Source: Druceiella hillmani (Eukaryota > Arthropoda > Insecta > Lepidoptera > Hepialidae). Taken from it: a DNA stretch of 64,000 nucleotides. A model generated the notes under the pieces. That model made no database searches. It was given only the letters and a program-made list of their open reading frames with translations, and had not been told where the DNA came from. The stretch lies in the NCBI GenBank assembly GCA_039881145.1, contig JAYKKI010000009.1, forward strand, positions 13,752,501 through 13,816,500, given 5' to 3'. Shown here in pieces: positions 1 to 10,544 of this stretch. The position numbers and the translations under genes were made by a program. The stretch's first letter is position 1; every line of letters begins with the position of its first letter.

Positions 1-1510
1 ATTATGTAATTAGTTCGGTTACAAAAGCAGGTAAAGAGTAGTAGCGAGACAGCTGCGGGAACGGAGATATTTATTGTTAGCGTTTCAACACAAGCGTCGC
101 ACGTTATGTCGCATTTAGAAGAACGATACTAAATGATTCAGTAAGATTATATTTATCGTCGTTTCAATGTTTGCGTAGTAATTTCATGGATCTTTTCAAA
201 TATGACGACGAAAGTTATTATGCTTCTAAAGTCTTTATTAAATATTTGTCAACTCTTTCGATTATATTATCTATGTAACTTCACTATTCTCACAAGAATT
301 TTCCTCATAAATCAATTTGGTATTTTAAAGAAAATTTTCAAGGGCGGAAATGAAATAAGATAGAAAAGCAAATAGGATAGAAAGAAAAGAATTCAAAATG
401 AAATCAATACAAAATTGATGTTATATAGATAACACTTTTAATTAAATGTAATTAAAACATAGCACAATAGATAGTTATTCAATTAGATAAAATAATTGTA
501 GTACAACTAGCATTTATTTTACATATAAATTGAGTGCATTTTTTATAATAATTAATGTATGATGTTATCCTAACGCTTAAAAATTTTGTAAAAAATTCTA
601 GAAAAATTCTTCTCTTATATTTTTCCGACATTCGACAAAAAAACAGTAAGAATGCTAGGAATGTACAGTTAACTACATTGGTTCAATAACTAATAATTGG
701 GTAAAATGCGCGAAGTCTCCTTATTAGATCGTCACAATTTTTCATTCGAGTGTATCGCGCTGTTAAATCTGTTATTCTCCCGTTACATATTACGTCCCGT
801 TGCGTCAGATCCCTTCGCAATTAAACTTGATGTATAACTTTCACAGTGTCACGCTTTCGTTTACAAGAGGAATATTAAATGTATTTTACGATTGTGAAAA
901 TTTACAGAATGAACTCAAATACAAAACATATCCATATTATGTCTTTAGAACAGATACTATCCAAGTAGTGCATATGATCGTCATCCACAATGTGTCAATT
1001 TATTATGTAAATATAGGTTTATTGGTTTCATGTTAAGATGCTCTACATATTGGGCGTACCTTTTATTTTTAAGGCGTTATTTCAGGGAGTATAGGCAGTG
1101 AATTTGGACTATGTAGTTAACCTGATGTATGAACTTGAAAGATTTTAATAAGTTTATGCTAAAGCGCAACATGCATATGATCGAGTTTGTCATTATTTCG
1201 TAAGAATTAATGATGCCACACAATCAAATTACAACTCAATAGTCTCAAATTTGCATAATATATTTCTAGAAATATTGAAAGTTTATTGTTTCGTCTTCTG
1301 CTAATAAGTTTATGTTTATACCTCGTTGTGCGGTGGGTCGTTTTTTTGTGGTTTTGTTTCTTTCAGTTTCTATATCGTATGCTACGTTACTTACTGCAGA
1401 AATTAAAATTGCTGTCGAATTAGCACTACCTCCTTGACTACTCGTGGCTGTCAATTGCTTAATGTTTTTCGTGATTTCATAATATGTGAAGCGTTATGCA
1501 AAGAGCCGTA
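1..1510 (+). repeat. Large-repeat unit a (partial: E and C modules)
   Basis: Two modules of the window-wide large repeat are readable. Module E is at about 690-870. Its landmarks are a 'tcgagtgtatcgcgctg' stretch followed about 75 bases later by 'cttcgcaattaaacttg', shared nearly word for word with 14700-14820. Module C is at about 1390-1510 and shares 'ctcgtggctgtcaattg' with 58190-58206. Bases 20-110 weakly resemble the end of module A. No coding sequence is recognisable; the short ORFs at 800-1036 and 1266-1454 lie inside the modules and have no family features. Bases 110-690 hold nothing I can name. Confidence 0.6.
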
Positions 1511-2500
1511 CTTGCCGAATTTCTTGTATGCGTTTTGTATTGCGAATATATTTTTGATTATGGTTATTGCTTAATGGACCTAATCGATTGTTGAATGTTT
1601 ACTTCTAAATCCAAATCGGAAATCCCGGACTTTCTCGAGCGGTTTCAGCCATCATTTCTCAAACAATTTGGATATTAAGAATAAAAGCGATATCGGTCTA
1701 TACAACGTTATCTGTTCCGCTAGTATACCAGGTTTTTTTAATATGATTATTTGCACTACTTTGAAGCTTCAGAATACATTTTAAACAAAAAGACCGTTAA
1801 ATAAGCATATTATCATGATAACAGCTTTGCGTGATAATTTCTTAAATAGACCAGGTGATAATTCTTCAAAGGCAGGTGCTTTTCTAGGACTTAGGTTTCT
1901 GTCTAGTTCTTGGACTACTTCTATTGGTATTACTGGTATGATTATTCTAACTGATTTACACACTAGAAGTGGATCAATACTGGTTTGAATATCGTGGGAT
2001 TGGAATACTGATGCCAGATATTGAGTGAGGACTTCAGCTTTCTCTTCGTTTCTTCTTATCCACTAACCGTGTGCAATCTTGGTACTATTCAGAAATTATC
2101 TTAGCCATAGGTGATACTTGGACAAGGAGTCATTTCAATCTACGAGTTGCTTAATATAGATAATAGTCTTTGTCTGCGTTACGATCCAGTCCGCTCTGGC
2201 GAACGTCGATTCAATTCTGCTTATAACATTTAATTTATCTGGAAATTCGATTTCTCACCTGATTAAAAATACTTTTTTCAGAACGATTTATGGATCTAGA
2301 CCATACACGTCTTACTTCTCGCCAGCTCCTGATTAAATTTCTAACATCGTCAGGTTAATTTATTTCTGTTTCTAGGTTGCCTTTTGGGCTGTGAGTAATC
2401 TTACTGGCTGCCAGGTGCAAGTATTCAATAAATTTCTCTGCCTGTTGACCCAGGTCATGAATGAAAGAACGCCATTTAACCACCATTGATAATAAAGGTA
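1510..2500 (-). pseudogene. Jockey-like non-LTR retrotransposon RT fragment
   Basis: Read on the minus strand, this is the linker and start of the reverse transcriptase of a Jockey-superfamily element. From 2500 downward one sees the linker (WRSF, then a run including AEKFIEYLHLAASKIT), then EKAEVLTQYLASVFQSHD. Next comes 'LSPRKAPAF', matching the family signature 'L..+KAPG.D', then 'IIILKKPG', 'YRPISLL...SKLFEK' (the RPISLL block) and 'FRFGFRSKHSTID' (the Q.GFR..HST block). The reading jumps frame several times and crosses stops, so it is not functional. The catalytic FADD block and the endonuclease are absent. Only the stretch at 1781-1963 is an open frame of useful length. It sits between modules C and D of the large repeat, as a later insertion or replacement. 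The clade call is inference from motifs. Confidence 0.8.
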
Positions 2501-2549
2501 TAAAAGCTAATAGGATCTATTTCCATGTCGCCATTGGTTGACCTATGCC

Positions 2550-5380
2550 AAATTGCTAAATTACCTAACATCATATGTGGTAAACTTCAGTATTTTTTTA
2601 TCTGTAGTATGAAGAGGGTAAAAAAATATAAATAAGGGATATATGTCAAATTACGAAAGGGTTCTTTGTTTAGTGCAATATTTTGTCTTCTAGTTACGTG
2701 TTTTTTAATAACCTCTATACACGTGCTGATTCACAATTATGTTCAAACAACAAACTTAGACGACACTTTCAGTCACCAACTGCGTTATACGAAGAACCTT
2801 TCAGAGCGTCGTCTTACATTTAATAAATCGCAATTTTGTAGCATTAAAACGCAACTAAGAAAATTGCGCCAAGTATAGTTTGGTTTAACTTGAATGCCAA
2901 ACGTATGTTTTCACTTTATTTGATAAAGTGAATTGGTCTTCAGATTCACGCCTTTTCTAAGCTTTCTGTAGTCGAATATACACTTCTCAGTATTTTGTGA
3001 CTCGGAGTTGTTTGCTACGTAATTTCACAGTGATCACTTGTATCTCAGCACTCCTCTTAGAAAGTGTAACTGTTTGCAGTTTCTGCTGTACAAGGTGAAA
3101 TGCAGTCAAAAGTAGATTCATCTAACATCTAGAATATATGTTATTCTATAAAAATCTCAATCAGGTTAGGTATTTTCGTTATTAGAAACATAAATGTCAT
3201 AATATAAAATAGACTTAGACGCACCCACACCTACAATACTTGCGAAATATTTTGTGTCAGGTGTGTGGATCATCCCCAGGAGAAGTCATTATTATTATTT
3301 TAATTTTTGTCTGTTGATCTATTAGAGTAGAACGTAAACACTGGACTAGAACTTTTATTTATACAATACTTTAGAATAGAACTTTTATTTATATAATACT
3401 TTCGTTTAAGATTGAAATACAGCCTATTTATTTCTCAATCTAATTATTTTAAGGGATTTTTCGATTTGTAAATTTTTCTATTTGTTTGTTCCTTTTAAAA
3501 TCACGAAAAAAAGGAACAATGGAGCGGAGCACTGACAAGAAGTTTTGAACAGAAATTTCTGAGACCATCACTTCGTAATAATATAAAGTTTAAACTAAAT
3601 AAAATCATCATGATAATGACAAAATATTCTTTATATATCTACTGTTATTAAAAAACTTATTCCACCATAAATTATCCAAGAATATTTTGTGTAATTACAT
3701 ATTACCAAACTTCAAGGGTATTTTAAACAATCGACCGTATTTTGGCAACCTTGCTGCATCTTTTTCAATACACCGCATCCTTGCTAATACAACTCGGAGT
3801 CGATAGAATGTTGCTGAAACTTATAGGCGCTAAGTGTAGTTCGTTGGTTTTCCTGGGCTTTATCCTCCGAGGATTAATATAGTTAGCCATCTTATTGAGT
3901 AGGCACTTCCACCGCTCATGAAGCGATTATTATTGTTTTTTTTTCTTATTAAATAATGCGTGTGAATAAATGTTAACTGCAGGTTTGGACAATGGCGTTA
4001 TGTGTCTATTCATTATGAAACAGAAATTTATTAAGTCCGTTAGTTCGGAGATGGATGTTTGTCGAGAGGATACATGTACGTCTATCTAATACGTTTGATA
4101 TAGACGGGAGTACTGGTGAACACGTTACATTTTTATTATGTAGATATAGATCTATAAAAAGTGTTGCACTACTTTTGAATATGCGTCTATTTAGTTTTGT
4201 TGACATAGTATTTTTTACGATCATAATATTTCTTTTTGGCTATTATCCTGGAAAGAAGGAACATCAAATCAGATTAATATTAGAGAATTACAGAATAATT
4301 TCTAATGATTTTTTAGATAAAAACTTTGATGCTATTTTCTAAGTCGACTCTAAAATAATTATAAAGTAGTTTTGGTTGTGATACACGATTTATTATTTTG
4401 GTGCTATCATTTTAATTTTTTTTCCGTGTTGAAAATAAATCATGTTGACATATTTTATATAATTTTAATGTATATCGGAGTTATTTTTGATAGTTTTAAC
4501 GTTATTTTATTAATGCAAAAAGAGAAAAAAAATTTTTACAAAAATAAATAAAATGATTCTGTCAATTTGTTGTTTCCAAACGAGATGAAAGTCACTATTT
4601 TTTATTGCCACTTACTTGCTAAATATCAGATATTTTCATAAGGTAATACCTCAAGTTTAATACTTAAGTTCAATTTTAGAAATAATATCATCAAAATTGT
4701 CATCTTCATTTACTGCAGACATAAGGCGGCACATAAACAAACTGCTTTTGGGAGTTGTTAGGAATAGAAACTATGAAGTGGTTAAAATTTTTAATTCTAA
4801 AAATTTAGTGTTGTTTTAGAAGTTTCAAAATCTGGTAATAAAATTATCGAAAATTTTGTAGTCGAATTCGCTCTATGGTTACGTTAAACGTCAATCACGC
4901 AGCTGATTATATTTTCCCCTGTTGCATGAAATGAGTTTAGCACTTTCTACTAATATTAAAATGTGTATCAAATCTACACGATGTTACTAATTGTACTTGT
5001 ATTTGAAATTTGTTCACTCTAGTTGGGAGAACCCGAAATATGCTTGAGTAATGTTGTGTATGTATTATTGCTCAGTTGTGAAAGAAAAGTGTGTGCTAGT
5101 GTTTCGTTGCACAAGAAGAATATGAATTTGATTTTTATAAGAAAAATATCAAGAATCGTTGGATTTTAATACCAGATATATTCAGTTTGCATAGGTTTGG
5201 AGAAGGAAAAGTGTAGCCCAATTTATTATGCGAGAAAGGGTAAAAAATTCATCGTGTAATTCCTTAAGTATCGTATTAACACACATCAAGATTTGTATGA
5301 AAAATATGGGTACATAGTAAAAAAGAGAAGCAACAAATCAGAATAATAATAGAAAGATATACAGGTATTTATTGCGGGAT
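2550..5380 (+). repeat. Large-repeat unit b, first half (D, A, B modules)
   Basis: Module D runs from about 2550 to 2930. Its lead-in, around 'catatgtggtaaac', matches 32205-32240, and its core ends with 'catttaataaatcgcaa', a motif found in every D copy. Module A is at about 3700-3930 ('ggcgctaagtgtagttcg'). Module B is at about 4840-5060, with landmarks 'gcagctgatta' and 'ccgaaatatgcttgagtaatg', matching 60500-60750. A 30-base tandem duplication, two copies of 'tagaacttttatttata', lies at 3348-3402. Small ORFs at 2666-2878 and 4055-4342 fall in or near modules and have no recognisable product. The second half of this unit continues after the insertions, with E at 14680 and C at 20750. Confidence 0.65.
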
Positions 5381-6142
5381 TAAGTAAGGATTGGTCTTCT
5401 GATCAGGTAATTACTAAATTTTTTTTTGCGGTACTTCATTCTATTATCACTTCTTAATACTTTGATTTTTCTCGTTGTTTGATTTGTTACCTGTGCTTTG
5501 AATACGTTGAAACATTTCTGAGCCTCGTTATTGTGTTTCAGAAAAGAAACAAAAGCTATAAAGTTATGATTGTCGACAAACAACAAGAAATATTCCGAGC
5601 CGCCTATAGACACATTCTGCATAAGTCTACAGATGTCTGTGTACACTAGATGTAGCAACTTACTCTTAGATGGTAAGCAACACTGCTTGCATAGTAGATG
5701 ATGACTTGCTTATATCCACTTTTTCTTTAAGCGACCAACCCAACACAGCATCCTTCATCTGATTCAAGTAATGTATATTAATGACTCGTAATCTGCGATG
5801 CCATTTTACTTCTGATGCGACTGTTACAGCCAAATGTATTTGATTAGGCAGGTTTACTTTGTATACTCTGTTGACCAATAATATGGTGGCTACTGAGTCA
5901 TACTTAATATTGTATACTGAACAATCATCGTCCGAGAATGACACACTGTTGCCTTTTATTATCAGTTGGCTAACATGTAGTAAGTTTGTTAATAGATTTG
6001 GTACACCAGAACTACACCTTCTACTGTGATGTCGTACTCAAAATTATCAGTCGTAGTCGTAATATTCACGTCGCTAGAACGCAGAACTAACACCTTTTCG
6101 CTGTTTGCAATAACAATTTCTTTATCTTGTTCACATAGAGCA
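5380..6142 (-). pseudogene. Ty1/copia polyprotein fragment (protease end, GAG-pre-integrase, integrase start)
   Basis: On the minus strand the order is that of a copia pol gene. At 6142-5960 is the C-terminal part of the aspartic protease region, ending in 'VPNLLTNLLHVSQLI'. The GAG-pre-integrase domain follows at 5944-5666 with 'VKWHRRLRVINIHYLNQMK' (family: WH+RLGH.....L..M). The start of the integrase is at 5658-5380 with 'LHLVYTDICRLMQ', 'YFLLFVDNHN' and 'KIKVLRSDN' (family: H.D+CGPM....GGS+YFL.F.DD.S, and LRSDNG). These blocks are in three different frames. In the pre-integrase block the second His of WHxRLGH is lost (RVI), and the integrase block has RLM for GPM. The reverse transcriptase, RNase H and both LTRs are not seen. 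Similarity stops sharply at about 5380. This is a dead internal fragment. Confidence 0.85.
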
Positions 6143-6284
6143 TTCATAACCTAACTTTTATTTGCTTATAGCTATGTGATTTAAAAAGGTTTGGTGTAAA
6201 TTTACACGAATAATTAAATTGTACTAAGTACAAAAAAATCTTCTTGAAAAGTGACAGTGAGTCCCTTGTATAAACATCAAAATT

Positions 6285-7499
6285 ATGACTCGTAAAGCAC
6301 TTACTCAACAAATGGAGTCTAAACTTCAATTAACATTACACGAATTGAAGATTAGCAAGGATTTGTGTGCCCAGCTGAATATTGAGATACAGGAAAATGA
6401 AAAGGAGCTATTGAGTATTTTGCAAAACAATAACAAGTTAAAATCTGACTTATGTAGTCTTCATACGTCCTATAACGATGTGATTGAGCAATTATTAGTA
6501 AATCAATTTGATGGGTGTCGGGATGAGTATGAACAAACTCTGATGTGCAGTACTTATCTGGAGCATGAGCTGAGGGACGCCTACCAGAAGATATCAGATC
6601 TAGAGGAGACTACACATAATTCAACTGCTCTCCATACACTCAGTTTATTTGAAGAATTGGTGGACTCCGCTCCTCAGTTGGTTACTGGTACAACTGAAGA
6701 CCCTTCTTTTAGCAACAAATTGAGTAATATGTTACCAAAGGAGAGGTTGATGAATTGTGGCAGTAACAAACTAAAAAAATATATTAAAATTAGTAGATTT
6801 ATTGAGAAAACTAGAAAAATGTTAAAAAAAGACAAGTTTATAACAAAAAATTTAAAATTTGAAAACATACAATTTAGCAAACTAGAGTCTTATAATAATG
6901 ACTTAGAAAAAAGAAATTTACAGTATCAGGATGACATACAATTGCTTGAATCACACATAGCACAACTACAAGTTTCATTAAGGAGTATCACCGCTAAGTA
7001 TGAAACATCTCAAAAAATGTTCGGTGAGTGTCAGCTGGGTATGGATGAGCTACTTAGATTATCACAATATAAATCAGACCAATTTGACTCATTGACAAAT
7101 AAGTGTTCTTGTGCATACAGACACAATAGTACTCCATCTCCTGCTGTAGCTCTCTTGACACAGAGTAAATTGGGTGTCAGATCGGATTCTGATTCTAATA
7201 TAGAGCAAAACTGTATCAATAGTTTCTTCAGTAGTACAATATCAAATATAAATAATACTTCCTCATATATAACCATGTACAGTGATAAAATTGGAACAAA
7301 GATGGGTTGTTTTCTAGCTGAACATCTCACTCAGCAAAATGTATTGAATAACTGCTATCATAATTGTCAATTGAGTGATTTAACATCACAAATTATCAAA
7401 GACAGCAGTAAATTTAATATAAACACCAACTTAATAATTTTTATGGGAAATAGAGGGTGTGTTAACAAAACTACATTCCTACATGCCTACATGCTTTGA
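6285..7499 (+). CDS. CR1-like ORF1: coiled-coil protein with truncated SGNH-like C-terminus
   Basis: This is a 404-codon open frame; an in-frame TGA lies just upstream of the ATG, so the start is well defined. Residues about 5-75 and 165-240 are rich in heptad-like Leu/Ile with Lys/Glu/Gln, consistent with coiled coils that would self-associate around RNA, the usual role of ORF1 proteins. The last 35 residues contain 'NLIIFMGNRGCVNKTTF', resembling the start of the SGNH esterase-like domain of CR1-type ORF1 proteins. The frame then breaks near 7490, and the rest of that domain continues in another frame at 7459-7728. No CCHC knuckle or PHD finger is seen. The product would be a truncated ORF1. 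Family assignment is inference from layout and the tail motif. Confidence 0.65.
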   Translation: MTRKALTQQMESKLQLTLHELKISKDLCAQLNIEIQENEKELLSILQNNNKLKSDLCSLHTSYNDVIEQLLVNQFDGCRDEYEQTLMCSTYLEHELRDAYQKISDLEETTHNSTALHTLSLFEELVDSAPQLVTGTTEDPSFSNKLSNMLPKERLMNCGSNKLKKYIKISRFIEKTRKMLKKDKFITKNLKFENIQFSKLESYNNDLEKRNLQYQDDIQLLESHIAQLQVSLRSITAKYETSQKMFGECQLGMDELLRLSQYKSDQFDSLTNKCSCAYRHNSTPSPAVALLTQSKLGVRSDSDSNIEQNCINSFFSSTISNINNTSSYITMYSDKIGTKMGCFLAEHLTQQNVLNNCYHNCQLSDLTSQIIKDSSKFNINTNLIIFMGNRGCVNKTTFLHAYML

Positions 7500-7728
7500 A
7501 CAATTGTCAAAGTTGAATGTTAACAAAATAATAATGTTTACATTCCCTTACAGTAACATGTTGCCACAAGCTGAAAATGACCTTAGATATAAGTTGAATT
7601 TATTAATGTACAATGTGGGTACTTTTAATGAACAGATCCATGTCATCGATACTAACAATTTTGTCAGAAAAAAACATAATTTAACCAATGGTAGGTATAA
7701 CCTACCTTCCAGTATTAAACGACTTTAA
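7459..7728 (+). pseudogene. Frame-shifted C-terminal half of ORF1 (SGNH esterase-like domain)
   Basis: Continuing ORF1 in the next frame gives 'CFEQLSKLNVNKIIMFTFPY', then a Leu/Asn-rich helix and 'IHVIDTNNFVRKKHNL'. This order (a beta strand ending in PY/PH, a stretch with 'LN..', then 'V.D.N......H.LH.N') is how the second half of SGNH-like domains in non-LTR ORF1 proteins reads. The usual 'H.LHLN..G' ending has decayed to 'HNLTNGRYNL'. The frame change from the upstream ORF lies at about 7480-7495. The stretch has no start codon context of its own, so it is the tail of ORF1 and not a separate gene. Confidence 0.6.
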
Positions 7729-8470
7729 ATTTATCAACTTGGTGCATCTGAATATACAAGGTATTAGTGGTAAAGAGCTTGAAATTGAGTTATTTTTAAA
7801 TGAATTTGAAATTAATATTTTTTGTGTGTCTGAACATTGGATAAAGAATTATGACATAATGTTCAATTTCAACAACCACTAGGTTGGTAGTTCGTTCAAC
7901 AGAGTTAATTCCAAATGTGGTGGTTCCTTGATATTTTTAAATAAGCATTTAAAATTTAAAGAACGTAAGGATATAGTGAACCTATCTGTTGAGCGAACAA
8001 TTAAATTAGCATCAGTAGAATTGGAGCGGTTCATTGTTGTTTGTGTGTATAGACCCCCTTCTGTTCCCTACGAGCTATTTGAGAAAATAATGGATGAGGT
8101 ATTAATTAAATTAAATAAAACTAATAAAAAGATCATAGTTTGCGGTGATTTTAATTTTGATATTTTAGAAAATAAAAATATTCCATTTTTAAACCTTTTC
8201 TCTTCATATAATCTCAAAAATATGTTTATGGAGCCGACTAGAATTGCTAGTGATAGTACTACCTGTATTGATAATATCTTTACAAACACGATACCTTCAA
8301 GTAAAGATATTATCAACGCATTAAAATCTGATCATTGCGGCCAGTCAATAAAAATTGAAAATGTGCATAAAATTAATTCTAAAACGGAAATAAGTTTTAT
8401 ACCAATTAATTCTAAGCGAGTAGATAAAATTAAAAATGATTTAATTAATAATTTACCAAAATGTATCTAG
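7688..8470 (+). pseudogene. CR1-like ORF2, endonuclease domain (APE type)
   Basis: This is the endonuclease that nicks target DNA for target-primed reverse transcription. In order it shows 'HLNIQGI' (Asn of the first block), 'FCVSEHWI' (catalytic Glu), a stop at 7880, 'KCGGSLIFL', 'IVVCVYRPPS' (Y.PP block), 'IIVCGDFNFDIL' (catalytic Asp and Asn) and 'SDHCGQ' (SDH block with the final catalytic His). All key residues are present, so the active site wording is intact while the frame is not. The TAG at 7880-7882 follows an Asn-Asn-His run. The frame then ends at 8468-8470, and the RT portion continues one frame over from 8487. Upstream it overlaps the decayed ORF1 tail, which is normal spacing for the family. 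Confidence 0.85.
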
Positions 8471-8486
8471 CGATTTAAGTCCGAAT

Positions 8487-10544
8487 GTGATGTATAACAG
8501 ATTTTTTAATACTTTCATACAATTATATAAGTCTGTGTTTACCACCAAAACTATTGTAGTCACTGACAAATTAACTTTTAGTCAGTGGGCTACGCCTGAA
8601 CTACATATTATGCGCCAAAAGTTATGTGAACTTTACGCAGAGAGGCAATTTAATACAAGCAAAGAGTTTAATGACAATTTGAAATTATTTTCCAAAACTT
8701 TCAAGATAGAATATAAAGTGGCCAAGTCACAATATTTGTAGTCTAAGATTGACAACAGTAGCAATAAAATCAAAGCCACTTGGAAAATGATTAATGAGGA
8801 AACTGGAAAAGTCAAATCACCAAACAATAAGTTTAAACTAAACATTGGTGACAAGCAAGTCATCTCAGATTCAGAAGTCGCAATCGCTTTCGAAAAATTC
8901 TTCCATATATAAAGGAATATTCCAGTTTCTACTACTAAATCCTTGAACTCGTCGCCTACCGATGCCTTAAATTTACTAAAGAAAAATGTAGTTGAGTGTG
9001 GTGTCAACTTTAAGTTCAGAAAAGTTCACGTCCGAGAAATAATTAAAGCCTTCAAACTCATAAATGTTAAAAAGAAGAATGACTTGTGGGATCCTTCCGT
9101 TAGTATGCTTACACAGCTAATTGACATTGTTGCACCTGATTTAGCGATTATATTTAACAACTGTGTTGAATGTGGTTAATTTCCTGATCTAATGAAACAT
9201 AGTAAAATAACGCCATTATTTAAATCTGGTAGTACTACGGATCCCACTAACTTCAGACCTATTTCGGTGCTACCTACTTTTAGTAAAGTATTTGAAAAGC
9301 TCATCTTAGGTCAGCTAATAGAACATTTTAAAGATAATAATCTTCTCCATAACGAGCAATACGGTTTTACTCGGGGTCGCTCAACAACCGATGCTGGTGT
9401 TGAGTTAATTCAAAATATTTTCGATGCCTGGGAGGAATCATGTGATGCGCTTGACGTGTTTTGTGATTTGTCCAAGGCATTCGATTGGGTAAATCATGAT
9501 ACGTTGATTAGGAAGTTACACCACTATGGAATAAGGGATGAAGCTCTTGACCTCATTGTTTCATATCTAAACGTTAGGATGCAAAAAGTAGACGTGAATG
9601 GGAAAAGTTCCCGTGGGTCATTGGTCAAAATGAGCGTGCCGCAAGGTACAATATTGGGACCGTTTTTGTTCCTAATCTTCATTAATGACCTACCTTATCT
9701 TGTAAAGGATCATGGAATAGTACTGTTTGCAGATGATACATCTTTGACTTTTAAAATAAACATACGATAAATAATTGTTAACGAAGTAAACAGTGCTCTT
9801 TCTAAAGTTGTAAATTGGTTTAATGTTAATAAGTTATTGCTCAATAAAGGAAAAACCAAATGTATTAAATTTACAGTATCAACCGTTGAAGGTGTTACAA
9901 CCAATGTGCAACTCAACAATGAAAAATTGGATTTAGTTGACACTACCGTCTTTTTAGGCATTACCTTGGATTCGAAACTTCAATGGGGCCCACATATTTG
10001 TGGTTTATCAAATAGGCTGAGCTCTGCTGCATATGCAGTTAAATGTATTCGACAGCTAACAGACATCGATACAGCTAGACTGGTCTACTTTAGTTATTTC
10101 CACAGCATTATGTCATATGGTATATTGTTGTGGGGTAATGCTGCTGACATTAACACCGTATTTGTCCTTCAGAAGCGGGCCGTTCGTGCGATCTATAATA
10201 TGGGGGCTAAAGAATCGCTTAGAAATAAATTTAAAGAAATAAAAATAATGACCATACACATTTATGAAAATTTACTGCATGTGCACAAAAATATTGATAA
10301 ATTTAATAGAAATAGTAATTTCCATAATTACAATACCAGAAATAAGAATAAACTTGCCACACTCAGCACTGGGCTGCATAAAGCAAATAATTTTTTCTTG
10401 GGCAATTGTATATGTTTTTATAACAAACTACCAATAAATGTTGTAGATTTTTCATTAAATAAATTTAAAATATTTGTTAAAAATAAATTGATAGAAAAAT
10501 CTTATTATAGTATAAATGAGTATATAAATGAAGCTTGGGAATGA
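8487..10544 (+). pseudogene. CR1-like ORF2, reverse transcriptase domain
   Basis: A single frame runs through the whole block, broken by stops at 8739, 8910, 9177 and 9768. The RT blocks in order are 'GYFPD'-like sequence before 9192 (Tyr replaced by the stop); 'FRPISVLPTFSKVFEKLI'; 'QYGFTRGRSTTDA'; 'VFCDLSKAFDWVNHD' (first catalytic Asp); 'VPQGTILGPFLFLIFINDL'; and 'LFADDTSL' at about 9723-9746 (the catalytic Asp pair). Then come the thumb/connection pieces 'VNKLLLNKGKTK' and 'FLGITLDSKLQW'. The C-terminal region to 10544 ('LQKRAVRAIYN', 'FHNYNTRNK') matches the usual tail of the group. The longest open part is 9837-10544 (235 codons). Catalytic residues survive, and the damage is nonsense changes. 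Confidence 0.9.

Noticed and set aside
7031..7330. 99-codon minus ORF
   Set aside because: Shadow of the ORF1 coding frame on the other strand; it has no features of its own.
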